Assembly (NCBI GenBank): GCA_029258655.1
Contig: JARHYD010000049.1
Location: 1-45,758, forward strand
Origin: Mailhella sp.
GTDB taxonomy: Bacteria > Desulfobacterota > Desulfovibrionia > Desulfovibrionales > Desulfovibrionaceae
Direction: 5' to 3'
Length of the DNA stretch: 45,758 nucleotides
Positions 18,740-28,222 of this stretch are shown one piece after another. The translations under genes were made by a program, and so were the position numbers. The first letter of the stretch is position 1, and each line of letters starts with the position of its first letter. The notes beneath the pieces are model-generated. The model was not told the DNA's origin, made no database searches, and worked only from the letters and a program-made list of their open reading frames with translations.

Positions 18740-19981
18740 ATGTCCAAGTCAGAATTAATAGTCGGACTTGATATCGGAACTACTAAAATTTGTGTTGTTG
18801 TTGGCGAAGTTAATACCAATGGCAATATAAATATTGTTGGTGTTGGCAATAGCCCTTCAACTGGTCTTCGTAAAGGAGTTGTTGTTAATATTGAACAAAC
18901 TGTTCAATCTATTCGACAAGCTATCGAAGAAGCTGAAGCTATGGTTGGCTGCACTATTGGTTCTGTTTATGCAGGCATTGCAGGAAGTCATATTAAAGGC
19001 ACAAATAGTCACGGAGTTATTGCCATTAAAGGTGGCGAAGTAAGTCAAAAAGATATTGAACGTGTTCTTGAAGCAGCAAAAGCTGTTGCTATTCCTATGG
19101 ATAGAGATGTTATCCATATTTTACCACAAGAATACATTGTAGATGATCAGCGTGGCATTGTGGAACCACTTGGAATGAGTGGTGTTCGCCTTGAAGTAAA
19201 TGTACATATTGTTACAGGTTCTGTAACCTCTGCACAAAATATTTTACGCTCATGCAATAAAAGTGAAATTGATGTTACGGATATTGTACTTGAGGCTCTT
19301 GCTTCTTCAAAAGCAATACTAACAGAAGAAGAAAGAGAAATTGGTGTTGCGATTGTTGATATTGGTGGTGGAACAAGTGATATTGCTATTTTTGCAGATA
19401 ACGCAATTAAATATACAGGAGCAATTCCACTTGGAGGGCAAAATCTCACAAGTGATATAGCTTTTGGATTAAGAACCCCATTATCAGCAGCGGAAAAAAT
19501 TAAAATAAAATATGGTTGTTGTCTTGGTGATATGGTTTCACCTGATGAAACTATTGAAGTTCCAAGTGTTGGAGGTAGACCATCAAGACAAGTAGCTCGC
19601 CAAGTGCTTGCTGCTATCTGTGAACCTAGAATGGAAGAAATTTTCTTTCATATAAACCAAGAATTAGAACGTTCAGGATTTAAACGTAAAATCGGTGCGG
19701 GTGTAGTTCTTACTGGTGGTGGCTCATTAATTGAAGGAGCTCAAGAATTAGCTGAACAAATTTTTGGTTTACCAACGAGAATTGGTGCACCACAAAATTT
19801 AGGTGCAGGATTTACAGAAATGGTTAACAACCCCAAATATGCAACGGCTGTTGGTTTGCTTTTTTATGGTGCTGAGCAAGAAGGTATTAGCGAACCAGTA
19901 TACACCGAATCATACAATGAAAACGGTGTTGTTTCAAAAGTTTTAAACCGTATGAAAAAATGGTTTTCAGAAATTAAATAG
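18740..19981 (+). CDS. ftsA: Cell division protein FtsA
   Basis: Actin-like ATPase anchoring FtsZ to the membrane. The 413-residue protein shows the phosphate-1 motif VGLDIGTTKICVVVGE, the 1C insertion region, the phosphate-2 motif VDIGGGTSDIAIF, the adenosine motif VVLTGGGSLIEGA and a C-terminal amphipathic helix (VLNRMKKWFSEIK) that serves as membrane target. A strong AAGGAG precedes the ATG. ftsZ follows after a 27-base gap. Confidence 0.96.
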   Translation: MSKSELIVGLDIGTTKICVVVGEVNTNGNINIVGVGNSPSTGLRKGVVVNIEQTVQSIRQAIEEAEAMVGCTIGSVYAGIAGSHIKGTNSHGVIAIKGGEVSQKDIERVLEAAKAVAIPMDRDVIHILPQEYIVDDQRGIVEPLGMSGVRLEVNVHIVTGSVTSAQNILRSCNKSEIDVTDIVLEALASSKAILTEEEREIGVAIVDIGGGTSDIAIFADNAIKYTGAIPLGGQNLTSDIAFGLRTPLSAAEKIKIKYGCCLGDMVSPDETIEVPSVGGRPSRQVARQVLAAICEPRMEEIFFHINQELERSGFKRKIGAGVVLTGGGSLIEGAQELAEQIFGLPTRIGAPQNLGAGFTEMVNNPKYATAVGLLFYGAEQEGISEPVYTESYNENGVVSKVLNRMKKWFSEIK

Positions 19982-20008
19982 GATTACTTGGTACGAGTGG
20001 GAGGAAAT

Positions 20009-21229
20009 ATGGATGTAAAAATTTCAGGCGATTTTTCTGAAATGGCAAAAATCACAGTATTTGGTGTTGGCGGTGGTGGAGGAAACGCCGTTGAACATAT
20101 GATTAATAATGGATTAAGCGATGTTATTTTTGTGTGTGCCAATACCGATGCTCAAGCCTTAAATCGCTCAAGTGCAGAACATAAAATTCAATTAGGACCT
20201 CAATTAACTAAAGGTCTTGGTGCTGGTGCAAGGCCAGAAGTAGGACAAAAAGCAGCAGAAGAAAGTATGCAAGAAATTGCAAAATATCTTCAAGATACTG
20301 AAATGGTTTTTATTACTGCTGGCATGGGTGGTGGTACAGGTACTGGTGCTGCTCCTATTATTGCTAAAATGGCAAAAGAAAAAGGTATTCTTACTATTGG
20401 TGTTGTTACAAAACCTTTTTCTATAATTGAAGGAAAACGTATTCACGTTGCTAATAAAGGTATTGAAGAATTAAGACAATATGTTGATAGCTTAATTGCT
20501 ATTCCAAATGATAGACTTCGTGCTATTGCTCCTAAAAAAGCAACAGCAAAAGAAATGTTTATGAAAGCAAATGATGTACTTCTTTCTGCCGTTCGTGGTG
20601 TTACAGAAGTTATCACAAAACCAGGTTTCATTAACGTTGACTTTGCAGATATTAAAACAGCTATGACCATGAAAGGCTCTGCCATTATGGGAGAAGGTTG
20701 TGCTAGTGGTGAAAATCGTGCCTTAGAAGCAACCAAACAAGCTATTTCTAGTCCTCTTTTAGATGATATTAATATCTTTGGAGCAAAAGCTCTTTTAGTT
20801 AACATTACTGGCGAATTAACTATGGATGAATTTGCAGAAATTGGAGAATATATCAATAATGCTGCAATTTCTGATTCTGGTGAACTCCCTGAAGTATTCA
20901 TTGGTGTTGCTGATGGAAATGAACAAAGTGATGAAATCCACATCACTATCATTGCAACAGGTATTGATCCAGAAAATAATACACAATCTTCACCTTCAAA
21001 TGCTAATGTTATTTCTTTTCAAAAAGCTGTAAATAAAGTTGAAGAAGAACAATCAGAACAAAAAGTGACAGAAGAAAAAGCTCCCGTTGTAAGAAAACCA
21101 TATTTTACAGCTGATGAATATACAGCTAATCTTCCACGTAGTAATAGACATACCCCCGGTGCAATGGAATTTACTTTTGATAATGAAACTGACGATATTC
21201 CAGCTTTTATTAGAAAACAAGCAAATTAA
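20009..21229 (+). CDS. ftsZ: Cell division protein FtsZ
   Basis: Tubulin-like GTPase that forms the division ring. I start at 20009 ([12 protein letters not shown]), after GGGAGGA, not at the track codon 19988, giving 406 residues. Motifs: [15 protein letters not shown], the tubulin signature [16 protein letters not shown], the T7 segment and a variable linker ending in [12 protein letters not shown], the conserved peptide that binds FtsA and other partners. It is the last gene of the cluster; four hairpins follow. Confidence 0.97.
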   Translation: MDVKISGDFSEMAKITVFGVGGGGGNAVEHMINNGLSDVIFVCANTDAQALNRSSAEHKIQLGPQLTKGLGAGARPEVGQKAAEESMQEIAKYLQDTEMVFITAGMGGGTGTGAAPIIAKMAKEKGILTIGVVTKPFSIIEGKRIHVANKGIEELRQYVDSLIAIPNDRLRAIAPKKATAKEMFMKANDVLLSAVRGVTEVITKPGFINVDFADIKTAMTMKGSAIMGEGCASGENRALEATKQAISSPLLDDINIFGAKALLVNITGELTMDEFAEIGEYINNAAISDSGELPEVFIGVADGNEQSDEIHITIIATGIDPENNTQSSPSNANVISFQKAVNKVEEEQSEQKVTEEKAPVVRKPYFTADEYTANLPRSNRHTPGAMEFTFDNETDDIPAFIRKQAN

Positions 21230-21273
21230 CTTTCTTACTCTCTTAGAAAAATTATTCTAAGACTAGTAATCCT

Positions 21274-21308
21274 AAAAAAGAGTGAGCCTCCCCTCACTCT
21301 TTTTTAGT
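21274..21308 (+). terminator. Intrinsic terminator of the dcw operon
   Basis: The hairpin AAAAAGAGTGAG/CTCACTCTTTTT (arms 21275-21286 and 21293-21305) ends in a T-run 45 bases after the ftsZ stop. This is a textbook rho-independent terminator for the forward operon. Confidence 0.85.
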
Positions 21309-21328
21309 GTTTATTCTTATTTTATTTA

Positions 21329-21384
21329 TGGGAAGGACTTTTTATAAAAAGTCCTTCCCATACCCCTTTTCAAAAATTTTAATG
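21329..21384. repeat. Perfect 32-bp palindrome with tail (palindrome family B, copy 1)
   Basis: TGGGAAGGACTTTTTA is followed directly by its exact reverse complement (21329-21360), then by ACCCCTTTTCAAAAATTTT. The same layout, palindrome plus a CCC-CTTTCAAAAA-TTTTAA tail, occurs at 34081-34140. The stem sequences differ in composition, but the tails match, so I treat them as one family. Confidence 0.6.
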
Positions 21385-21385
21385 C

Positions 21386-21423
21386 AAGTCCTCTCTCTTT
21401 TGTATCCAAAAGAGAGAGGACTT
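21386..21423. repeat. 17-bp-stem hairpin after ftsZ
   Basis: AAGTCCTCTCTCTTTTG pairs perfectly with CAAAAGAGAGAGGACTT around the loop TATC. No T-run follows it closely. It also contains AAGTCCT, echoing the AAGTCCTTCCC arm of the preceding palindrome. Confidence 0.6.
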
Positions 21424-21440
21424 TATTATATTAAAACAAT

Positions 21441-21472
21441 AAAAAAAGACTACCGTTAAGTAGTCTTTTTTT
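21441..21472. terminator. Bidirectional intrinsic terminator
   Basis: AAAAAAAGACTA/TAGTCTTTTTTT forms a 12-bp stem with an 8-base loop and a T-run on either strand. It sits between the converging dcw and RND units and could end transcription from both sides. Confidence 0.75.
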
Positions 21473-21503
21473 ATCCCTTAAAATTAATGTCACTATACTT
21501 TTT

Positions 21504-21610
21504 ATAAAAAAACTTTTTCCAATATCCTAAAATAAACAAATTTATTGAAACTTAGTTCAATAAATTTGTCTAATTGAGGAGGTGTGGGGGAAATCATTTC
21601 CCCTACAAAA
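21504..21610 (+). mobile_element. Two-dyad element, copy 2 (core only)
   Basis: The core has a stem ACAAATTTATTGAA/TTCAATAAATTTGT (21536-21549 and 21556-21569), TAATTGAGGAGG, then GGGGGAAATCATTTCCCCT (21586-21604). It matches the copies at 0.4, 36 and 45.5 kb, including the upstream TATAAAAAAACTTT and CCTAAAATA. The terminal GGGTGTGTTT/AAACACACCC sequences are absent here, and the right side runs into the RND gene end, so this copy is truncated or diverged. Confidence 0.55.
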
Positions 21611-21622
21611 AATTTTCTCACT

Positions 21623-24600
21623 TTACTTTTTTTCTAATCTAATTTTATAAGTAAATGCATATAAAACTGGAAAAATAAATAATGTCAAACAAGTAGAAAC
21701 AAAAAGACCAAAAATAATTGTTGCTGACATATCACCAAAAAGTGGGTCAATTAAAAGTGGCAACATACCAAAAATAGTAGTAATAGCAGCAAGAGCAACA
21801 GAACGTATTCTACTAACAGCAGAATCAATTAACGCTATAAATTTATTTTTTTTGAGAACATCAATTTCAAAATTAATTTCATCAACAAGCACTATAATAT
21901 TTTTTATCATCATGCCTGATAAACTAATTGTACCAACAATAGACATAAATCCATAACTTTTTCCTGTAAGTAATAAACCCGGAACTATTCCAATAAAAGC
22001 AAAAGGCAATGACGCAAAAATAAGCATTGGCACTTTAATATTTGAAAAAAGAAGTACACAAATAGTTAACATAATTAAACCTGCAATAGGTACATACGCC
22101 ATTAATGCTTTATTATTTTTTATTTGTTCATGGTATTCACCAAGCCAAAACTTTTTATAACCTTTTGGCACTTCAATTTGCTGAATACCTTTTAATAATT
22201 CTTTTCTTACGGTTTCGGGCATAATACCCAGCTTTACATCACATTGTACTATAATTGTTCTCTCTCTATCTCTCCGCCAAATTTGACTTTCTTTAAATGC
22301 CATTTCATTATCCGAAATAATAGCAGATAATGGCTTTGCGTTTCCATTTATACCCCATACAGGCGTTTGCATAATATTTGCTAAATCAGCAGAAGATGCA
22401 TTATTTTCTTTTAAAATAACAGAAACTAATCTATCTTTATCTTTTATTTGCCCTATGGTTAAACCATCACCATTTGCTTTTAAAGCTAAGCTTATATCAC
22501 TTGGCGTTATATTAGCTTGCCGTGCAAAAAGTTCAGAAAAATCCCCTTGCCAAACCATAACTTGATTACGCCAATCTGTTGTAATATTAGTAATATTTTT
22601 ATTAGCTCGAAAAACTGCCAGAGCTTGATCTGCTAAAGAATGTAGCACCTCTGGATCAGAACCAGAAAAAGCGACTTCCACAGGATAAACAGTAGGTACA
22701 CCATTGGGATATTGACGTATACTTACCATAACACCAAGCAATTTTTCATCTGCAAACTGCATAAGCTTTTCTGTAAGTTCTTGCATATAATCAATATCAT
22801 CAATATTAACAATTAATTGTGCATAGGAAGTATTAGGCATTTGTGGAATAGTTGCTACATAATAACGTGGAACAGACGCCCCCACAGCAAGCACAACAGC
22901 ATTAACACCTTCTTGCTTTTCCATAAAATCTGATAATTTTTTTGCTTGTTTTTCAATACGTTCAATTTTACTTCCTTCTGATACCCAAAGATTTACAGTA
23001 AAACCTTTTTTATCAGAAGGTGGGAAAAATTCCTTTGGAATAAAACTAAATAAAAATAACGAAATAACAAAAGCCAAAAAAACTATACCTAATGTCTTTT
23101 TTTGATTTTTTAAAAGTACATATAAAATACGGCGACATTTTCGATAAAAAATACGTTCACGTTGAGAAATTTCTGTATCTACATCTTTAGTTAAATAAGT
23201 TTTACAATAAACAGGAGTTTGCGTTAAACATAAAAACCAGCTTAAAATCAAAGAAATTCCTACTACCCAAAAAAGCGAACCAACATATTCACCTCCATAA
23301 GTAGGCATAAGATAAGCAGGTAGAAACGCTAAAGCAGCGATAAGTGTTGCTCCCAATAATGGCAGAGCTGGTTTATGCGTTGATTCAAGCAAAACATCAC
23401 GCATATTCATACCTTTTTTACGAAGTACCAATACTCTATCTACAACCACGATAGAATTATCAACCAACATTCCCATAGCAATAATAAAAGCTGCTAAAGA
23501 AACACGCTGCATATCAATTTTTAATAAAAGCATAAAAACAAGTGTGCCTAAAATAGAAAAAATCAAACCACTGCCAATAATAAGCCCACTTCGCATTCCC
23601 ATTGTAAAAAGTAAAACACCAACAACCGTAATAACTGATAATAATAAATTCCAAACAAAATTATCAATAGCTGCATTTACAAGATCAGGTTGATAATATA
23701 CTTTTTCAATATTGATACCTACGGGTAAACGCTCTTTTAATTCAAGTAATTTTTCGTCAATTTTTTCCCCTGTTTTTACTACGTTACTACCAGATTCAGG
23801 AGAAAGAGATATACCCATAGCCCTTTTACCATTATAATACATTTTTTGTGTTATAGGCTCAACATACCCTCTACGTATAGTAGAAATATCTTTTAAACGA
23901 ATAATTTGATAACTGCTATCTGGTAATTTTTGCGAAAAAATAATAAGATTTTCTAATTTTTCTAATGAATTAACTTCATTATTTAATCGTAAGCTTATTC
24001 GTAAATCACCATAATTAACTGCTCCAGCTCCTGTTAAAAAATTATCTGTTAATAAACTGCTTACAATAATTCTTGGATTTAATCCCATTGCTTGCACACG
24101 TTCTTTATCTAGTTCAATAATAAATGCATCATTAACTTTACCAAATTCAGCAACTTGTGCAACACCATCTATTCTATTTAATGTTTTTAAAACAAATTCC
24201 GTATATTTTCTAAGTTCTGATAAACTATATCCATCATCAGCTGTAATGGCAAAAAACATTCCATATACAGCACTATAATCATCAATAACCATTGGTGACA
24301 TCACGCCAAGCGGTAATTGTATTTTACAATCATTTACCTTTTTTCGTACATTATCCCAATATTGATCCAATTCACGGGAAGGAACAAATTCCTTTATTTT
24401 AATAGTTATTTGTGAATACCCTTCCTTTGAAACACTTTGAATAAAATCAACATTAGGCACTTTTTGCAACGCTTGTTCTATAACATCTGTAACATACAAT
24501 TCAACACTATGTGCATCAGCTTCTGGATAAAGGGTAATAACCATTGCTTCTTTTATTTTAAATTCAGGGTCTTCTAATTTTCCTAATTTTGCATACGAAA

Positions 24601-24679
24601 AAAGACCTCCTATAACAAGAAGCAATACTAAAAATCGTACAACAATAGGGTTATCAACAGAATAATCTATAAATTTCAT
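21623..24679 (-). CDS. RND-family efflux transporter inner-membrane subunit
   Basis: Proton-driven HAE1/AcrB-type exporter of 1018 residues, the usual length. It begins at the cytoplasmic start SVDNPIVVRFLVLLLVIGGL, has large periplasmic loops and about 12 membrane helices, and carries GMLVDNSIVVVDRV in helix 4, which includes a conserved aspartate of the proton path. It is the last gene of the tolC-MFP-RND operon, 2 bases after the adaptor. Substrate (drug, metal or other) cannot be told from the sequence. Confidence 0.93.
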   Translation of the reverse strand: MKFIDYSVDNPIVVRFLVLLLVIGGLFSYAKLGKLEDPEFKIKEAMVITLYPEADAHSVELYVTDVIEQALQKVPNVDFIQSVSKEGYSQITIKIKEFVPSRELDQYWDNVRKKVNDCKIQLPLGVMSPMVIDDYSAVYGMFFAITADDGYSLSELRKYTEFVLKTLNRIDGVAQVAEFGKVNDAFIIELDKERVQAMGLNPRIIVSSLLTDNFLTGAGAVNYGDLRISLRLNNEVNSLEKLENLIIFSQKLPDSSYQIIRLKDISTIRRGYVEPITQKMYYNGKRAMGISLSPESGSNVVKTGEKIDEKLLELKERLPVGINIEKVYYQPDLVNAAIDNFVWNLLLSVITVVGVLLFTMGMRSGLIIGSGLIFSILGTLVFMLLLKIDMQRVSLAAFIIAMGMLVDNSIVVVDRVLVLRKKGMNMRDVLLESTHKPALPLLGATLIAALAFLPAYLMPTYGGEYVGSLFWVVGISLILSWFLCLTQTPVYCKTYLTKDVDTEISQRERIFYRKCRRILYVLLKNQKKTLGIVFLAFVISLFLFSFIPKEFFPPSDKKGFTVNLWVSEGSKIERIEKQAKKLSDFMEKQEGVNAVVLAVGASVPRYYVATIPQMPNTSYAQLIVNIDDIDYMQELTEKLMQFADEKLLGVMVSIRQYPNGVPTVYPVEVAFSGSDPEVLHSLADQALAVFRANKNITNITTDWRNQVMVWQGDFSELFARQANITPSDISLALKANGDGLTIGQIKDKDRLVSVILKENNASSADLANIMQTPVWGINGNAKPLSAIISDNEMAFKESQIWRRDRERTIIVQCDVKLGIMPETVRKELLKGIQQIEVPKGYKKFWLGEYHEQIKNNKALMAYVPIAGLIMLTICVLLFSNIKVPMLIFASLPFAFIGIVPGLLLTGKSYGFMSIVGTISLSGMMIKNIIVLVDEINFEIDVLKKNKFIALIDSAVSRIRSVALAAITTIFGMLPLLIDPLFGDMSATIIFGLFVSTCLTLFIFPVLYAFTYKIRLEKK

Positions 24680-24681
24680 AC

Positions 24682-25803
24682 TTATAAAATTTCACCAACA
24701 TTTGCTTTTGAAAATTCTTCTAAAATACGAACCTGTTGCCCTTCATAAAGTTCATGTACTCCTTTGGCAACAATTTTATCATTAACAAGCAAACCACGAA
24801 CTAATAATTTCCCCTCTTGTGTTACTTGAATAATTTCTATTATTTTTTTTACAATAATATTATCTTGTACAACCCAAACAAAAGATTGATCATGTTCTTT
24901 TAAAACGGCTTCAACTGGTATTTCAAGACTATTTTCTAACATATTTGCATAAGTAACTCGTACTTTCCCCTCTGTTCCAGCTAATAACGCATTTTCTTTT
25001 GTAAAAAATAAAATAACAGGATAAACAAGTTCTAAACTTTGCTTTATTTTTCCTAATGTCTGCATTTTTAAGGGATAACTGTTTTCATTAGCAAGAAAAG
25101 AAAAACTCTGTGCTTTTTCAAATAATTGTATATCTTTTTCAGAAATATTTAATTGTACTTTTTTCTTACCATTGGAAGAAAAACTAACAATAGGCATTCC
25201 TTGCGAAACTACTGCCCCCACATCTGCAAATTTTTTGGTTATATAACCATCAAAAGGTGCAAATAATTTAGTATCCTTTTTTTGATCTTGTTTATTATAA
25301 TAGCCTTGTTCAGCTTCTTTATATTGAGCAAAACTTGCTTTTTCTTTAGCAATAGCTCCATCATGCATGGCTAATGCTTCATCATATTTTTTCTTTGCAA
25401 GAGCTTTTTCACGGTATAAAGCTCTTACTCGAACAAATTGTTTTCTGGCATTATCAGCTTGTGCCTTATTAGCAACATAAGCATTTTTCGCTGCAAGCAT
25501 TTTTTCCTTTGCTGCTTGTAATTGTGTTTCATAATCACGTTCATCAAGACTTGCAATTACTTCTCCTTTTTTTACAAATGCCCCCAATTCCTTATGAAAA
25601 GTTAAAATTGGTCCTGATACTTTATAGGATAAAAGAGAACTATTGCCAGCTTCCACCACAGCTGGAAATTCAAGTGTTAAATATTTTTGAAAATCAGCAA
25701 CACGGTAAATAGCAACTGGTCTAATAATTTCTTGTTCCTTTTCACAAGCCCCAAGAAAAAGACCAATACAAACACAACATACGAATATTATTTTATTTTT
25801 CAT
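24682..25803 (-). CDS. RND periplasmic adaptor (membrane fusion) lipoprotein
   Basis: From MKNKIIFVCC (GGAA 7 bases upstream) the protein has 373 residues. It has a lipoprotein signal with lipobox LGAC, a barrel-sandwich hybrid split around a long alpha hairpin rich in Ala and Lys (about residues 80-160), then KLFAPFDGYITKKFADVGAVV, typical of AcrA/MdtA-type adaptors. It bridges the RND pump and the outer membrane channel. Its start overlaps the end of the channel gene by about 11 bases. Confidence 0.9.
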   Translation of the reverse strand: MKNKIIFVCCVCIGLFLGACEKEQEIIRPVAIYRVADFQKYLTLEFPAVVEAGNSSLLSYKVSGPILTFHKELGAFVKKGEVIASLDERDYETQLQAAKEKMLAAKNAYVANKAQADNARKQFVRVRALYREKALAKKKYDEALAMHDGAIAKEKASFAQYKEAEQGYYNKQDQKKDTKLFAPFDGYITKKFADVGAVVSQGMPIVSFSSNGKKKVQLNISEKDIQLFEKAQSFSFLANENSYPLKMQTLGKIKQSLELVYPVILFFTKENALLAGTEGKVRVTYANMLENSLEIPVEAVLKEHDQSFVWVVQDNIIVKKIIEIIQVTQEGKLLVRGLLVNDKIVAKGVHELYEGQQVRILEEFSKANVGEIL

Positions 25804-27175
25804 TGATATTCCATTCATACGGATTTTTTCCTATAATAATTGCTAAAGCTCCACGTGCTAATTGATATTGATAATACGATTTCTCATGAAAACTTATTGC
25901 TTCATGATATTCTTTTAATGCTGTATAATATTCTCTAAAATCAATAACTTCGTGCTTTAATTCAGCTTTTTTTTGTTGCATTTTACCTTGAGCTGCTAAT
26001 AAATTTGTTTGAGATAAAGCATAAACTTCCTGTGCTGTATTGGCTCTATGATGTGCATTTGTTAATTCTATAAAAAGAGATTGATATTCATTTACAAGTT
26101 CATATTCAGCTATTTTTTCTTGTCTTAATGCTTTACGATATTCATTCACAGTTTTAAAACCATTAAATACACTTAATAAGCCTAATACTGACCCATATAA
26201 TGTATTTTTTTCTACAATCAAATCTTGATTAAATCCTAAAATTCCACCACCTAAAACTATTTTTGGCAAAAATTCACTTATAGCAATATTTCTTATATCT
26301 GCTTGCACTTCTACATTTTTTCGACGTATTTTAAATTTTTCGTTTGCTTGATACGCTTGTTCAAAACATTCTTGTATACTTGGTAGTGTATTAATTTCAT
26401 GAGGAATTTTTTCTAATTCAAAAAAATGATCAATAGGAAGAAAAAGACTTTTATTTAATTTATATTGAGCAATTTTCTGTTCTCGCAAATTTTGTTGATA
26501 ATACACTTCTTTTGAAAGCAAATATGCCTTTGCTTCCTCATATTCCCAAGATAAAATACTTTCTGTTTGTAAAGAAATTTTTGCTTGCTTTACAAGCTCT
26601 TTTGCAGCTTTTACTTCATTTTCAAAAATCTTTTCTTCAGATTTTAACGCTAAAATATAATAATACTGATTCATTACCTCAAGAGTTACAAGTTTTTCAC
26701 TCAAACTTGTTAATAACGCTTGAATTTCTTCTCCCTTTTTTTTAGCACTCACTAAAAACCAAAAACTAGGTACAAAAATAGGTAATTGTGCATTTAAAGA
26801 ATAAGTATAATACGATTCATCTAAAATAGGAAGAGCAATATTTTGTGGCATTCCTAAAAGCGTAGTAGGCAAATTTATATGTAATGCATCGTCATTTTTT
26901 GCAATACCTGCTATTAAATCCACACGTGGTAATAAATTTCCAATAGCAAGCTGTTTATCTATTTGAGCTATTTCTTGTTTTAGATAAGCTATCTGCAAAT
27001 CTATATTACGTTTTTTAGCTAATTCAATAGCATATTTTAAATTCAAAGTTTTTTGTGTAGTAAGAATTTCTTCTGCCTGTTTATCAATAACAAAAAGAGC
27101 TTGCGTATTTTTTGAAAAACACCCAACAAGAAAAAAAGATAAAAATAGATATAAATAAGTTCTCATTTTATGCAT
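25793..27175 (-). CDS. TolC-like outer membrane efflux lipoprotein
   Basis: The 460-residue protein starts MHKMRTYLYL, with a signal peptide and lipobox FLVGC, then the duplicated long-helix layout of the outer membrane efflux family (for example TLNLKYAIELAKKRNIDLQIA). AGGA lies 9 bases before the ATG, and a sigma-70 promoter is close upstream. It is the first gene of the three-gene efflux operon. The lipid anchor suggests an OprM/NodT-type channel. Confidence 0.9.
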   Translation of the reverse strand: MHKMRTYLYLFLSFFLVGCFSKNTQALFVIDKQAEEILTTQKTLNLKYAIELAKKRNIDLQIAYLKQEIAQIDKQLAIGNLLPRVDLIAGIAKNDDALHINLPTTLLGMPQNIALPILDESYYTYSLNAQLPIFVPSFWFLVSAKKKGEEIQALLTSLSEKLVTLEVMNQYYYILALKSEEKIFENEVKAAKELVKQAKISLQTESILSWEYEEAKAYLLSKEVYYQQNLREQKIAQYKLNKSLFLPIDHFFELEKIPHEINTLPSIQECFEQAYQANEKFKIRRKNVEVQADIRNIAISEFLPKIVLGGGILGFNQDLIVEKNTLYGSVLGLLSVFNGFKTVNEYRKALRQEKIAEYELVNEYQSLFIELTNAHHRANTAQEVYALSQTNLLAAQGKMQQKKAELKHEVIDFREYYTALKEYHEAISFHEKSYYQYQLARGALAIIIGKNPYEWNINEK

Positions 27176-27196
27176 AATACATTCCTACTGCCGAAT

Positions 27197-27224
27197 ATCA
27201 TACGCAAAAAATAAAATAGGTCAA
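27197..27224 (-). promoter_or_regulatory. Sigma-70 promoter of the efflux operon
   Basis: On the minus strand TTGACC and TATGAT are 16 bases apart, about 22 bases before the ATG of the outer membrane channel gene, implying a short leader. No obvious operator palindrome or regulator gene lies next to it. Confidence 0.65.
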
Positions 27225-27247
27225 ATGTTTAATTTGTTTAATATATA

Positions 27248-28084
27248 TTATTTTTTTAAAATAATATTATCAGCATAATATCTAAATAAAGGATAACTTA
27301 TTCTATGAGATAATAATTTTAATATTAATTTTTGTATAAAACTTCCTTTTTTATATTCATATCCTTGTGCAGTCACAATATACCCTAGATATGCCTCCAT
27401 TATATATGAATAATACGCAAATTTTTCACCTGATTTAACAACTTCAAAATCTTTTTTTCCAAAATTACCTTGCAAACACTTTAATAAGCTTGCACGAATC
27501 ATAAACATTGTTCCAGCATAAAACTTGTATTGTTGACATAAAGGCAACTTACATACTTTATTTTCTTTAGAAAACTCATCAGGATAATGATAGCGTTTAT
27601 CACCTCCAAACTTTACTAAAATTAAATATGGAAAAAACCCACTTTCTCCTAACATAGGATTAATTATAAAATCATTTAGACGAGAAGAAATTAATGATTT
27701 TCCTAAAATATCATTTATCATAAATTCCCGCCAATATTTTAATCCACAATTAATACCTTCTACTTTTACTCTTTGGTCAAGATCTCTTTTAGTATGAATT
27801 TTATATATTACATCATAATCATCTAAATTAATAGAATTAATCACTTCAATAAAAGGATATAAATCTGCACCTAAATTTTCAACAATTTGAATTTTTATAT
27901 GCACACTCTCAGAAAACGAATTTTGTATATCATGAAATAATTCTTCATTATATCGAGGGGTTGTAATATATAAATCAAAACCACTTATTTCTTCTAAATT
28001 TTTTAAATAGGATTTAAATTTTTCCCACATTTCTTGGTAATATAAATGAAAAATAACAGCTTTTCGTAAACAATATATATCCAT
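27248..28084 (-). CDS. RgpF-like (rhamnan synthesis F) glycan protein
   Basis: The 278-residue protein resembles the RgpF/rhamnan synthesis F family: AVIFHLYYQEMWEKFKSYL, DLYITTPRYNE, NLGADLYPFIEVI and DVIYKIHTKRD are the conserved blocks of that family, which acts in rhamnose-rich polysaccharide or O-antigen assembly. No signal peptide is evident. It is transcribed from its own promoter (28159-28187), with no other glycan genes nearby. The exact reaction is unknown. Confidence 0.75.
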   Translation of the reverse strand: MDIYCLRKAVIFHLYYQEMWEKFKSYLKNLEEISGFDLYITTPRYNEELFHDIQNSFSESVHIKIQIVENLGADLYPFIEVINSINLDDYDVIYKIHTKRDLDQRVKVEGINCGLKYWREFMINDILGKSLISSRLNDFIINPMLGESGFFPYLILVKFGGDKRYHYPDEFSKENKVCKLPLCQQYKFYAGTMFMIRASLLKCLQGNFGKKDFEVVKSGEKFAYYSYIMEAYLGYIVTAQGYEYKKGSFIQKLILKLLSHRISYPLFRYYADNIILKK

Positions 28085-28158
28085 AACAATCTTATTTCTC
28101 TAACTTATTTTAATTATTATATAATTACCTATATAAATTAACATTTATTAATCATACC

Positions 28159-28187
28159 ATTATACTATAAATTCCCTATTTGTACAA
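28159..28187 (-). promoter_or_regulatory. Sigma-70 promoter of the RgpF-like gene
   Basis: On the minus strand TTGTAC and a perfect TATAAT are separated by 17 bases. The ATG lies about 75 bases downstream, leaving an AT-rich leader without clear hairpins. Confidence 0.7.
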
Positions 28188-28222
28188 TTTTATGTAAAAT
28201 GCACACAATAATTCTTATTTGC

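Noticed and set aside
20443-20952. 169-residue minus-strand ORF
   Set aside because: Antisense shadow of ftsZ; serine/isoleucine-rich translation without family features.
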